The translations under genes and the position numbers were made by a program. This document shows positions 1 through 8,461 of a stretch of 64,000 nucleotides of DNA, piece by piece. Positions within the stretch are counted from its first letter, which is position 1. Each line of letters opens with the position of its first letter. The notes beneath the pieces are model-generated. The model saw only the letters and a list, made by a program, of their open reading frames with translations. It searched no databases and was not told the DNA's origin. Source of the stretch: Acidimicrobiia bacterium (GTDB lineage: Bacteria > Actinomycetota > Acidimicrobiia > Acidimicrobiales > Poriferisodalaceae); contig JAJEFK010000061.1 in the NCBI GenBank assembly GCA_022820505.1, positions 1 through 64,000 on the forward strand. The letters are read 5' to 3'.

Positions 1-134
1 CCGACGCCCCAGACCCCCACCACACCGACCCCCAGGAGGCAACCGGCACCAAACTCGACCAAGCCCGATAGAACAACCAGCCAGAGGCAGACCCGACGAT
101 CACCGCGACCATCCGTTACACCACCTCACGGGAC

Positions 135-1139
135 TTGACCGTCCGTCTCCAGACGGTGCTTGCCGTGCTCGCCGAGACGGAACGAGCCGCGTCCCGGTCA
201 GCCAAGTATCGGCAGGACCGACGTCTTGAGCCGATTTCGGGGCTCTCAGCCCGAGAGTGGGTGCCGAAACTCGACGATGATTCCGTTGAGTTTCGGATCG
301 CAGCAGGCCTTGCTTCGCTGAGCGATCGCATGTCTGCGGGGCGGCCCACCGCCGCGGAGGCGGTTGGCGGAAGCCTCATGACGCTTCTCCGTCCGGTCGT
401 CCTGAGCCCATTCGGTTTGGGTTGGGCGAAGGGCGGGCCGAGAGTTCCGAACCTCGGCCGTCGCCCGCTGTTCGATGTCCTCAACGATGTCGTGGGCGCT
501 CGGGCTGCTCTCGCGTGCTCAGCGCGATCAGGTATCGACGTTTCGGATCAAGTCGCAGGCCTGCCCTTCGCATTCGACTACGGACTCGGCGTTGATCTCG
601 CCGACATCGGGCGTCTCCTGCATGGGCAGGTCGACGAAGAACGCCTAGGTGCGATTCTCAGCGGCCTGCTGCTTCTGCAATGGAAGGACTCGTTCAGCGT
701 CATCGGGCATCGTCTGGCCGTCCCCGATGATCCAGTCGCCCGACTCCATGCTGCGAGCGAGCCCGCCTATGTGGTGCTCGCTCCCTTCTTCGCAGGGCGA
801 TTGCCGGTCGCGCCGACCGACGTAGAACCAAGACCCAACCGATCAATCGCGGTACACCCGCGACCCGAGTGGGTCGGAGCGGTCCGCACTGGGCGTGCCC
901 ACGCCGCTGCGCGAGCTGCTGCGCGACTGCTGCGCGGGCGCGGCTGGAGGCTCATTGTCGACGGCTTCGAACGGTCCAATGTCGAGCGGGGCCGGTTGGC
1001 AGCGGCGCTGTTGCTGCATCTCGGCCGGGGCGACGGTGATCTGCGCCAGATCCGTTTTCTGCTCAACCACCAATGCACAGTCGGAACTCGCTGGATTGCG
1101 AGTCGAGAGAGTCAGGAGTCAAGCAATGAGCAAACGTGA
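135..1139 (+). CDS. csx17: Csx17 (Cas8 of type I-G CRISPR), C-terminal half only
   Basis: Large subunit of the type I-G (formerly I-U) Cascade complex, which recognises target DNA. About 334 residues remain, and the surviving part resembles the C-terminal half of Csx17, a family usually around 700 residues (from memory). The conserved LSAREW and EFRIAAGLASL stretches lie near residues 38 to 65. The frame is open upstream only to a TAG at 69-71, and no ATG or GTG lies between that stop and the TTG used here at 135. The N-terminal half is therefore deleted, frameshifted or lost at the window edge. The gene overlaps csb1 by 14 bases in an apparent cas operon. Family assignment rests on position and residual similarity. 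Confidence 0.7.
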   Translation: MTVRLQTVLAVLAETERAASRSAKYRQDRRLEPISGLSAREWVPKLDDDSVEFRIAAGLASLSDRMSAGRPTAAEAVGGSLMTLLRPVVLSPFGLGWAKGGPRVPNLGRRPLFDVLNDVVGARAALACSARSGIDVSDQVAGLPFAFDYGLGVDLADIGRLLHGQVDEERLGAILSGLLLLQWKDSFSVIGHRLAVPDDPVARLHAASEPAYVVLAPFFAGRLPVAPTDVEPRPNRSIAVHPRPEWVGAVRTGRAHAAARAAARLLRGRGWRLIVDGFERSNVERGRLAAALLLHLGRGDGDLRQIRFLLNHQCTVGTRWIASRESQESSNEQT

Positions 1140-2094
1140 AATGCACGCGATCGAGTTGAGGGCCGTGCCCTCGGATCGCTTTCAACCCACCGGCTTCCCA
1201 GACTTGGGCGCAGCCAAGTTCGAGAAGCCGGTCGGCAACAGCGAGTGGGTCGACGCCATCCTCGTTGAATCCGCTCAGTCCATGGCGAATCGGTTCGAGG
1301 CCGTGGGCTGGAGTGAGGCGCTCCACGAGCCGATATCGACGCTCAAGGGATTGCCATGGATCAAGGTCGTAGCCGAAGACGACGGTCGATACTTGACATC
1401 GAGCCGCACTGAGGCGCATCGGCTGGCTTCGGCATTCGTCAAGGAATCGATGAATGCCAAAGGCGAGGACATGGTCACCAGCCTCGGCGCCCTCCTTGAG
1501 CTGTCTGACGACACCCCTCTCGCGGCGAACCGCATAGCTGCTGCCATCTTCGCCTTGGACCCCCTGTGCCTGATCCACGGTGTCTTCTTTGCCGACGCGA
1601 AATGGCCTGGCCAGCCCAAGGTTGCTCGCGCACTCACCGGCTTCATCGAGGCTGTCGATGTCAAAGAGGCCTACTCCGGCGGTGTGAAGCGAGATGATGT
1701 TCGGCACAAGATCGGCCAAGGGGACAGCGGATCCACCGAAGGGTACGGCTCCGTCCCGTATCACCGAACGGAGTACACCGCCCGCTCAATCACGCTGTAT
1801 GTGTCGATCGACATAGGCCAGATCGAGGCGTATGGCCTCTCTCCGGAGGCAACAAACCTGTTGCTCGCCGTGGCCCGCTGGCAGGTCCGCACACTTCTCG
1901 ACAGCGGACTGCGTCTACGCACAGCCTGCGAATTCGAACCGCGAAACGACGACGAGACGATCGATCTCGCGGACAGCGAGACCCTGGCGTCGGAGATACG
2001 AACTCTCCTTGACCAAGAAATTCCCGAGCTCAGAGACCTGGCTGAGCCTCCGATGATCGTCCGGTGGTCAGATGGGAAGAAGCGCCCAAAGTGA
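1126..2094 (+). CDS. csb1: Csb1 (Cas7), type I-G CRISPR backbone subunit
   Basis: Cas7-type RAMP protein that polymerises along the crRNA to form the Cascade backbone. The 322-residue product has the characteristic VESAQSMANRFE motif near residue 50 and the LTGFIEAVDVKEAYSGGVKRDDV region in the middle, in pieces typical of Csb1. The ATG at 1126 is preceded by AGGAG (1114-1118) with 7 nt spacing. This is why I prefer it to the longer upstream reading, which would run through csx17. It overlaps the end of csx17 by 14 bp, and the downstream csb2 start by 4 bp (GTGA), so the three genes are probably cotranscribed and translationally coupled. Confidence 0.88.
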   Translation: MSKREMHAIELRAVPSDRFQPTGFPDLGAAKFEKPVGNSEWVDAILVESAQSMANRFEAVGWSEALHEPISTLKGLPWIKVVAEDDGRYLTSSRTEAHRLASAFVKESMNAKGEDMVTSLGALLELSDDTPLAANRIAAAIFALDPLCLIHGVFFADAKWPGQPKVARALTGFIEAVDVKEAYSGGVKRDDVRHKIGQGDSGSTEGYGSVPYHRTEYTARSITLYVSIDIGQIEAYGLSPEATNLLLAVARWQVRTLLDSGLRLRTACEFEPRNDDETIDLADSETLASEIRTLLDQEIPELRDLAEPPMIVRWSDGKKRPK

Positions 2095-3491
2095 CCACGG
2101 TTCTCCGGCTGGAGTTTCCGTGGGGCCGGTATCACGCCACTCCCTGGGGCCGCAATGTGAACGAAGGGCTGCCCGAGTGGCCCCCATCGCCATGGCGCGT
2201 TCTTCGAGCGCTGGTCGCTTCGTGGAAGACCCGCTGTCCAAGTCTCCCAGCCGAGGATGTCGGAGCGGCCTTGGGTCAGCTCGCAGGTGCGCCAACGATT
2301 CACGTCCCGGCGATGAAGCCTGCCCACCTGCGCCATTACATGCCCCAGATCGCTCATCGTTCGGTCGGCAAGCGCTCCACGACGCTCACCTTCGACACGT
2401 TTGCGGTGATGAACCCCAGCGCGTCGATCTTCATCGAGTGGGACGCCGACGTGGCGCCTTCGGCACTGAAGGCCCTCGACGAAATGGCACTCGGAATTCC
2501 TTACTTGGGCAGGTCGGAATCGATCTGCAACGTGGCGTTGGTGCACCAAGTCGAGGATCGCGCCGGCTATGTCCCGTGGCGACCAGCAGCGAAGGACGAT
2601 CCGCCGGATGCCGAGATCCTGTGTGCCCAGCAACCCCTCGAGTTGAGTGACCTGATGCAGAGCCCGGACGTCGTCCGGAGGAACAGACGGCTGTTCCCGA
2701 CGGGGAGCCGCCTTGTGCCCTACCGGAGGATCGACTCGGCAACGGTCCCGACGACCGCCGATGACTGGCGACCGACACACGCGGCAGTGCGGTTCGCAGT
2801 TCATCCCCGACCTCGGCCGACGCTGGCCAACGCGGTTGTTGCGGGCGAGTTGCTGAGACGTGCTTCGCTCAGCAAGCACGGAACCCCGTCTGAGACTCTC
2901 AGCGGCAAGCGGCCATCTGGAGAGCGGCAACTCGGCAGGCATGAACACGCCCACTACATTTCTCTTCCCGGTCAAGACCGAGGGGGACCATCGTCGCCGA
3001 TCGAGTCGCTTCTCGTCTGGGCACCTAGTCGGTTGAACGGCGATGAGTTCGCAGCGCTTGCCCAGATCGACTGGTTACGCGCCGGCCGCGCAGTCTCGGG
3101 CTTTCCGGACATCGCGATAGCAGTTCAGGGCTTCGGTGATGTAGATGACGTTGCTCGCGAATTGGTCGGGCCATCGTCCGTCTGGGCCTCGTGCACTCCA
3201 TTCGCACCCGGAAGGCACCCCGCCAAGAGAACCACTTGGCCTGACCACATAGCGACCGAGATCGAACGTGAGCTAACGACGTACCGCGACTATCCGGTGC
3301 CCGTCTCTGTCGAAGTGATTGACGGAGACGCTCGTCGGTATCGCAGGTATCGCTTGCCACCCAAGGAGCGCTTGGCGAACAGCCGGTATGCCTCCATGGT
3401 CGAAATCCGATTCGCACATGCCGTCAGAGGCCCCATCGCCCTTGGCTCTTTGAGCCACTTTGGGCTCGGCCTCTTCAAGCCGGTCGGGTAG
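2091..3491 (+). CDS. csb2: Csb2 (Cas5-Cas6 fusion), type I-G CRISPR
   Basis: Csb2 combines a Cas5-like domain that holds the crRNA 5' handle with a Cas6-like domain that cuts pre-crRNA inside the repeat; no separate cas5 or cas6 is seen here. The 466-residue product opens with the family hallmark GRYHATPWGRNVNEG and EWPPSPWRVLRALVA. A glycine-rich RAMP-like segment, LGSLSHFGLGLF, closes the protein. The GTG at 2091 shares four bases with the csb1 stop; a longer start at 2064 would overlap csb1 by 31 bases and adds residues the family lacks. Its probable substrate is the palindromic repeat at 5614..6455. Confidence 0.87.
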   Translation: MTTVLRLEFPWGRYHATPWGRNVNEGLPEWPPSPWRVLRALVASWKTRCPSLPAEDVGAALGQLAGAPTIHVPAMKPAHLRHYMPQIAHRSVGKRSTTLTFDTFAVMNPSASIFIEWDADVAPSALKALDEMALGIPYLGRSESICNVALVHQVEDRAGYVPWRPAAKDDPPDAEILCAQQPLELSDLMQSPDVVRRNRRLFPTGSRLVPYRRIDSATVPTTADDWRPTHAAVRFAVHPRPRPTLANAVVAGELLRRASLSKHGTPSETLSGKRPSGERQLGRHEHAHYISLPGQDRGGPSSPIESLLVWAPSRLNGDEFAALAQIDWLRAGRAVSGFPDIAIAVQGFGDVDDVARELVGPSSVWASCTPFAPGRHPAKRTTWPDHIATEIERELTTYRDYPVPVSVEVIDGDARRYRRYRLPPKERLANSRYASMVEIRFAHAVRGPIALGSLSHFGLGLFKPVG

Positions 3492-3501
3492 ACCCCTCGA
3501 C

Positions 3502-5142
3502 GTGGCTGACGTTCCTGAGCTTGTGCCGGCCAGGATGGTCAATGAGTTCGTGTACTGCCCGCGGCTGTTCTATCTCGAATGGGTGCAGGCCAGATTCGAG
3601 GACAATGCTGACACGGTGCACGGCCGATATGTGCATCGCAACGTGGACAGGGGCGGCGGTCGCATGGGGGAGTCGTCGGAGGGCGATCCGGTTCGCGACG
3701 CTCGCTCTGTGCTCGTGAGTTCCGAGCGTCTGGGCCTCATTGCGAAGACGGACATCGTCGAGGGTTCTGACGGCAAGGTCGTGCCGGTCGAGGTCAAGCG
3801 GGGCCGGCCGCCGAAGCACGGTCCTGCGTGGGAGCCCGAGCTGGTGCAGCTGGCCGCGATCGGGCTGATCTTGCGCGAGAACGGCTACGACTGCGAGAAC
3901 GGCCAGTTCTATTTCGCCTCGTCACGAGAACGCAGGACTGTCGAGTTCGATGATCGTTTGGTTCGTCGGACGCTCGACACCGTCGATCGGCTGCGTCATG
4001 TCGCTGCTGCCGATGACCCTCCGCCGCCGCTGGTGGACAGCCCGAAGTGTCCGCGTTGTTCGTTGGTGGGTATCTGCCTTCCCGACGAGACCAATTTCCA
4101 CACAGGGCGGGTCGAGGGGACGCCTCGACGCCTGACGCCTCGCGATTCGGCTGCGCGGCCGCTGTATGTAGGTCAGCAAGGTGCTCGGCTCGGCATCAGC
4201 CAGCGTCGGGTCGAGGTGAAGGTCAACCGCGAGGTGGTCAGCAGCGAGCGCCTGATCGATGTCTCGCAGATCAACCTCACCGGCAACGTGCAGGTGTCCA
4301 CTCAGCTGCTCCACGCAGCGTTCCGGGAGGACATCCCGGTGTGCTGGTTCAGCTACGGGGGATGGTTCCAAGGGATGGCCCACGGCTTGCCGTCCAAGCA
4401 TGTGGAGCTGCGGCGGCGCCAGGTCGCGGTGGCGGCCCAGGCCGGCCTGCCGTTGGCACGGCAGATGATCGTCGGCAAGATCCGCAACTCCCGAACCCTG
4501 CTGATGCGAAACTCTCGTGAACCGGTGGACTCAGCCGTCGCGCAGCTGAAGGAGCTCGCTGCGAAGGCTGCCGAGGCTGACTCGGTCGAGTCGCTGCTCG
4601 GGATCGAAGGCGCCGCCGCTCGCTCGTACTTCGGCAGCTTCGCAACGATGCTGAAGGACGACCGTCTCGGCACCTTCGACTTCAACGGCCGCAACCGGCG
4701 ACCGCCTCGCGACCCCGTCAACTGTCTGCTGTCGTTCCTGTACGCGCTGTTGGTCAAGGACCTCACGGCGGTGGGGTTCTCGATCGGCTTCGATCCCTAC
4801 CTGGGCGTGTATCACCGGCCGAGATTCGGGAGACCGGCGCTGGCACTCGATCTTGCCGAGGAGTTCCGGCCCATCATCGCTGAGTCAGTCGTCGTGAACG
4901 CCGTGAACAACGGCGAGGTGGCCGAGAACGGGTTCGTCGTCCGGGCCGGGGGAGTGGCGCTGGAGCAGCCAGCGCGCCGAGCAATCATCGCCGCCTACGA
5001 GCGGCGTCTCGACCACGAGGTCACTCACCCGACATACGGCTACAAGATCACCTACCGTCGCGTCCTCGAGGTCCAGGCGCGGATGCTCGCAGCAAGCATG
5101 CTCGGCGAGATACCCGAGTACGTCCCCTTCATGACCAGGTAG
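3502..5142 (+). CDS. cas4-cas1: Cas4-Cas1 fusion, CRISPR spacer acquisition
   Basis: Fusion protein typical of type I-G: an N-terminal Cas4 domain that trims prespacers at the PAM, and a C-terminal Cas1 integrase that works with Cas2. Cas4 (about residues 1 to 195) shows the Fe-S cysteines YCPRLFY near residue 19 and CPRCSLVGICLPDE near 185, with the nuclease motif VPVEVKRG near 95. Cas1 follows, with GIEGAAARSYFG, GFDPYLGVYH and ALALDLAEEFRP carrying the expected Glu, His and Asp/Glu ligands. All catalytic positions look intact. Start is uncertain: GTG 3502 leaves a 10-bp gap after csb2, while TTG 3460 would overlap it by 32 bp; neither has a strong ribosome site. Confidence 0.88.
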   Translation: MADVPELVPARMVNEFVYCPRLFYLEWVQARFEDNADTVHGRYVHRNVDRGGGRMGESSEGDPVRDARSVLVSSERLGLIAKTDIVEGSDGKVVPVEVKRGRPPKHGPAWEPELVQLAAIGLILRENGYDCENGQFYFASSRERRTVEFDDRLVRRTLDTVDRLRHVAAADDPPPPLVDSPKCPRCSLVGICLPDETNFHTGRVEGTPRRLTPRDSAARPLYVGQQGARLGISQRRVEVKVNREVVSSERLIDVSQINLTGNVQVSTQLLHAAFREDIPVCWFSYGGWFQGMAHGLPSKHVELRRRQVAVAAQAGLPLARQMIVGKIRNSRTLLMRNSREPVDSAVAQLKELAAKAAEADSVESLLGIEGAAARSYFGSFATMLKDDRLGTFDFNGRNRRPPRDPVNCLLSFLYALLVKDLTAVGFSIGFDPYLGVYHRPRFGRPALALDLAEEFRPIIAESVVVNAVNNGEVAENGFVVRAGGVALEQPARRAIIAAYERRLDHEVTHPTYGYKITYRRVLEVQARMLAASMLGEIPEYVPFMTR

Positions 5143-5146
5143 AGCA

Positions 5147-5443
5147 ATGAGTGATCGACGCCGATACTTGGTCTCATATGACATCCGAGATCCGAAGCGG
5201 CTACGCAAAGTCCACAAGGCAATGAAGGCCTACGGCTGGCCCATGCACTACAGCGTGTTCATCAGCGATCTAGACAATATTGAATTGATAGAACTCAAGT
5301 TCGAACTCGGCGAAGTGATCCACCATGGAGAAGATACAGTTGCGTTCATCGACCTAGGAATGCCAACAGAACGCGGCCGAGACTGCTTTGATTTTCTCGG
5401 AATAGCACCGCCACTGCCACAATCCGGGCCGGTAATCGTCTGA
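5147..5443 (+). CDS. cas2: Cas2 endoribonuclease-like protein
   Basis: 98-residue Cas2, the structural partner of Cas1 in spacer integration. The ferredoxin-like fold is evident: YLVSYDIRDPKRLRKVHKAM with the metal-binding Asp of the first strand, then QFSVF-like HYSVFISDL, and DTVAFIDLG. It starts 4 bp after the cas4-cas1 stop and is the last cas gene before the array. Its second half is visibly richer in A and T and uses codons such as AAT, ATT and ATA that the surrounding genes rarely use, which fits horizontal acquisition of the locus. Confidence 0.9.
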   Translation: MSDRRRYLVSYDIRDPKRLRKVHKAMKAYGWPMHYSVFISDLDNIELIELKFELGEVIHHGEDTVAFIDLGMPTERGRDCFDFLGIAPPLPQSGPVIV

Positions 5444-5613
5444 TGCGAGCGGTCCGGTCAGGCCTCGATGCCCGGGCAGCGCTCGCAGCCCAGAAGTACA
5501 GGCCTGAAACGCACCTTGACAACAGAATCCAAAGCTTCCCGAGCTCTCCTACACAGGGAGCGCTCGCAACCGCACTCAAAACCGCTGGTCACAGCCGGTA
5601 GTTTTCGAGAGCG
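5444..5613 (+). promoter_or_regulatory. CRISPR leader
   Basis: This 170-bp non-coding stretch lies between cas2 and the first repeat. It sits at the expected upstream end, because the repeats read on the plus strand finish with ATTGAAGC, which would form the 8-nt crRNA 5' handle. New spacers should be added at 5614. No clear -35/-10 pair was identified by eye, and no gene is seen. Confidence 0.65.
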
Positions 5614-6455
5614 GTTTGGCGGGGAATATTCCCCGCCCTTCATTGAAGCCAGTTGTGCGTAGACGGCGGCGCGGGTGACTTGATCTGGTTTGGCGGGGAA
5701 TATTCCCCGCCCTTCATTGAAGCCCCTCAGCGTCGCTCTCGACGCCGAGAGACGCCAGCTCGTTTGGCGGGGAATATTCCCCGCCCTTCATTGAAGCGAC
5801 ATTAAGACGCTGAGCTCGGAAGCCGAAGCTGAGTTTGGCGGGGAATATTCCCCGCCCTTCATTGAAGCCGGTCGGCGTGACCGGCGCCTCCAACCCGGCG
5901 GTGTCGGTTTGGCGGGGAATATTCCCCGCCCTTCATTGAAGCCGGCACTCCGGCAAAGAAGCTGGCGATCTCGTTGTCTAGTTTGGCGGGGAATATTCCC
6001 CGCCCTTCATTGAAGCAGCACGAACGGGCGCGTTGTCGGCTTCTGCCCGCCGTTTGGCGGGGAATATTCCCCGCCCTTCATTGAAGCGCGGTGGTGACGC
6101 CTTTGGGCGAGATCCCCCACGTGAGTTTGGCGGGGAATATTCCCCGCCCTTCATTGAAGCAGCGGTGTCACGCCCGACGACGCCTACACCATCTACAGGT
6201 TTGGCGGGGAATATTCCCCGCCCTTCATTGAAGCGGCTGTCGAGCGCGGGGATGTGCCGGTCGGCCATCGCGGGTTTGGCGGGGAATATTCCCCGCCCTT
6301 CATTGAAGCGGGGCCTGTTCCGCCGGCGAGGGCGACCGAGTGCCAGTGTTTGGCGGGGAATATTCCCCGCCCTTCATTGAAGCTGTTCCGTCACGCTTTG
6401 GCCGAAGCCGACCACGCTTGTTTGGCGGGGAATATTCCCCGCCCTTCATTGAAGC
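5614..6455 (+). CRISPR. CRISPR array, 12 repeats and 11 spacers
   Basis: Twelve repeats of 36 nt start at 5614, 5688, 5762, 5833, 5907, 5981, 6052, 6125, 6199, 6274, 6348 and 6420, and appear identical. Spacers are 38, 38, 35, 38, 38, 35, 37, 38, 39, 38 and 36 nt. Each repeat begins GTTT, then carries a perfect 20-bp palindrome (GGCGGGGAATATTCCCCGCC), and ends CTTCATTGAAGC. The transcript would fold into an 8 to 10-bp hairpin just before the handle, the expected Cas6-type cleavage site for Csb2. The last repeat shows no decay. No spacer was seen to match the window by eye. Confidence 0.98.
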
Positions 6456-6854
6456 AGTCCTGGGCACATCAGCCACGCGATGCCCAATCTTGACGGCGTC
6501 CGCAGCGTAGGCGTTCCACTCGACAGGGACGGTTGTTCGAAACTCGACCATTTCGATGCCGAGGTCCGAACCCCGGTCCCGGAAGTCCATGAGCGCAGAA
6601 GGCACGAGCGGGGCGCAGCGCTACGAACGCCGGGTTGATGACTGCCCGCGAAGTTGTCCACAGGTCTTACACCGGCTTGTGGAAACAGGTGTGACCGTCG
6701 GTGCCATCTCTATGGAGCGGCGGCTTTGCAACCGAGTGCGCTGTATGCCGAGAATGACTTGGCGCTAGCGTCCGGCAGTACGCAGGACATCGCGTCCGGC
6801 CAGTTGGTGACGGAGAGTCCGAGATCCGTGCTCACCAGGGAGGTCACGGCGGCC
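6456..6854. other. Region after the CRISPR array without a confident gene
   Basis: About 400 bp lie between the array and the SCO1 gene. On the minus strand a frame beginning at 6605 (or 6590) stays open for some 48 codons (MDFRDRGSDLGIEMVEFRTT and on) and then runs into the repeats. It may be a gene cut off by the array, but I do not recognise it. On the plus strand no ORF has convincing coding character. A single DnaA-box-like TTGTCCACA occurs at 6654-6662. Confidence 0.4.
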
Positions 6855-7598
6855 ATGAGGTCTCACGGTCAGGTCCGGGCGGCATGTCATCGTTGCTGTG
6901 GTGTTGTCTTGGCCGTGGCCGCTGTACTCGCGCTGGCTGCGTGCGGGAGCGGCAGCGCGAGCGAGTCGCGATACGAGGGCTTGGCCGTGCCGGCGTCGCA
7001 ACTGCGACAGGTGCCGGACATGATGTTCGCCGACACCGACGGCAACGAGATCCACTTGGCGGCCGACACCCAGGGGCAGGTTCGGCTCGTGTATCAAATG
7101 TTCACCAACTGTCCGGATATCTGCGGTGTCCAGCTTGCGCAGCTTGCGAGCGTGCTCAACCGTCCGGGCTCCCCTCCGAACGTGGCTGTGCTCGCTGTCA
7201 CTGTCGACCCGGATCGGGACTCGCCCGACGTGCTGCGCGCCTACCTCGACCAGTTCAGCGAGGATTTCGTGGGCCTCATCCCCCATAGCGAGCAGCAGCT
7301 GACCGACCTGCAGAACGAGCTGGGTGCGCTGGCGTCGATCAAGATCTTCGACACCACCACCACCGGCGCTCACGACATGTCACCAGACGCGGACGACGTG
7401 GCCCACGATGACATGACCGCCATGGGTCATGGCGATGTCGACTACGACATCGCTCACGATGCCAGGGTGTTCGCCTACGCCCCGAACGGATACGGCTACG
7501 CGCAGTACCCGCATCCCACACGCCAGACCCAGTTCGACCACGACCTGCCGATCCTCGCCGGTATCGAGCCCAACGCGCCGGCTGAGGCAGGCTTGTAG
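6855..7598 (+). CDS. SCO1/SenC-family copper chaperone lipoprotein
   Basis: Membrane-anchored thioredoxin-fold protein that delivers copper to the CuA site of cytochrome c oxidase. The N-terminus is a lipoprotein signal (VLALAAC near residue 30). The copper-binding motif TNCPDICG lies near residue 90, and the third ligand is the His in FDHDLP near the C-terminus. Between them sits an insertion of about 35 residues rich in His, Asp and Met (AHDMSPDADDVAHDD, MGHGDVDYDIAHD), which may bind extra metal. ATG 6855 is preceded by AGGGAGG at 6837-6843; GTG 6828 is an alternative. It is followed 2 bp later by ctaG, a functionally linked gene. Confidence 0.85.
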   Translation: MRSHGQVRAACHRCCGVVLAVAAVLALAACGSGSASESRYEGLAVPASQLRQVPDMMFADTDGNEIHLAADTQGQVRLVYQMFTNCPDICGVQLAQLASVLNRPGSPPNVAVLAVTVDPDRDSPDVLRAYLDQFSEDFVGLIPHSEQQLTDLQNELGALASIKIFDTTTTGAHDMSPDADDVAHDDMTAMGHGDVDYDIAHDARVFAYAPNGYGYAQYPHPTRQTQFDHDLPILAGIEPNAPAEAGL

Positions 7599-7600
7599 CG

Positions 7601-8461
7601 ATGCGTTTCTGGTGCTCGGCGCTCGAGGTGCCGTGGAGTTGGTCCTGGCGGGCTTATCCGGGCGTCTGGGCGGCATCACTTGCCATCGCGGTCCCGTACT
7701 TGGTGGCGCGGCGGCGGGCCCGCACCTTGCGTCCGCAACCGCTGGATACCGCGGAAGCAGCGGCCCAGCGCCGGCAGATGTGGTTCTTCCTGGCCGGTGT
7801 GGCGACATTCTGGGTGGCGTCGGATTGGCCGCTCGGCGTCCTCGGTGCCGGATACCTGGCGTCGGCCCACATGGCGCAGTTCATGCTGTACACGCTGGTT
7901 GCGGCACCGCTGCTGGTGCTCGGCATTCCCGAGCCGATGGCTCGGCGGATCCTGGCGAGGCTGCGGCTCTACCGATTCATGAGCTGGGTCACCAAGCCGG
8001 TTGCTGCCGGGCTGATATTCAACGGCTGCCTGGTCGCAACGCATTCGCCATGGGCGGTGGACACACTGCGGGCGAACCAGTTCGGCTCGTTCGTGATGGA
8101 CGCGGTGTGGCTGGCGTCGGGCGTGCTGGTGTGGCTGCCGATCTGCTCGCCGCTCAGCGAGCACCGGCTGCGCGCCTACCCCGGCAAGATGGTGTACCTG
8201 TTCTTGGCTCTGGGGGTCGTGCCGGCGGTGCCTGCGGGCTTCTTGACCTTCGCAGGCTTCCCCCTCTACGCCACCTACGAGCTGGCGCCGCGCTTCTACG
8301 GACTCGATGCTGCGACCGACCAGCAGATGGCGGGGCTCATCATGAAACTGGGCGGCATACCCATCGTGTGGGGAACCATCATCGCGATGATGCTGCGATG
8401 GGCCGACGAGTCCAAAGAGGCCGGCTCAGCCTCTCAATCCACGATGACCAGCGCCCAATAG
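7601..8461 (+). CDS. ctaG: CtaG (caa3-type) cytochrome c oxidase assembly protein
   Basis: 286-residue polytopic membrane protein of the caa3-CtaG family, needed for building the copper centre of cytochrome c oxidase. About seven hydrophobic segments are visible. The typical block LASAHMAQFMLYTLVAAPLL with its His lies near residue 95, and a second conserved His is in THSPWAVD. It starts 2 bp after the SCO1 stop, so the two should form one operon for copper insertion into a terminal oxidase. Its last 28 bp overlap, tail to tail, a small membrane peptide gene on the other strand. Confidence 0.82.
   Translation: MRFWCSALEVPWSWSWRAYPGVWAASLAIAVPYLVARRRARTLRPQPLDTAEAAAQRRQMWFFLAGVATFWVASDWPLGVLGAGYLASAHMAQFMLYTLVAAPLLVLGIPEPMARRILARLRLYRFMSWVTKPVAAGLIFNGCLVATHSPWAVDTLRANQFGSFVMDAVWLASGVLVWLPICSPLSEHRLRAYPGKMVYLFLALGVVPAVPAGFLTFAGFPLYATYELAPRFYGLDAATDQQMAGLIMKLGGIPIVWGTIIAMMLRWADESKEAGSASQSTMTSAQ

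Noticed and set aside
6033..6493. ORFs within the CRISPR array
   Set aside because: Products are repeats of the translated repeat unit (GGEYSPPFIEA and similar); not genes.
6654..6662. DnaA-box-like TTGTCCACA as a possible origin
   Set aside because: A single box with no cluster, no A/T-rich unwinding region and no dnaA or dnaN nearby.
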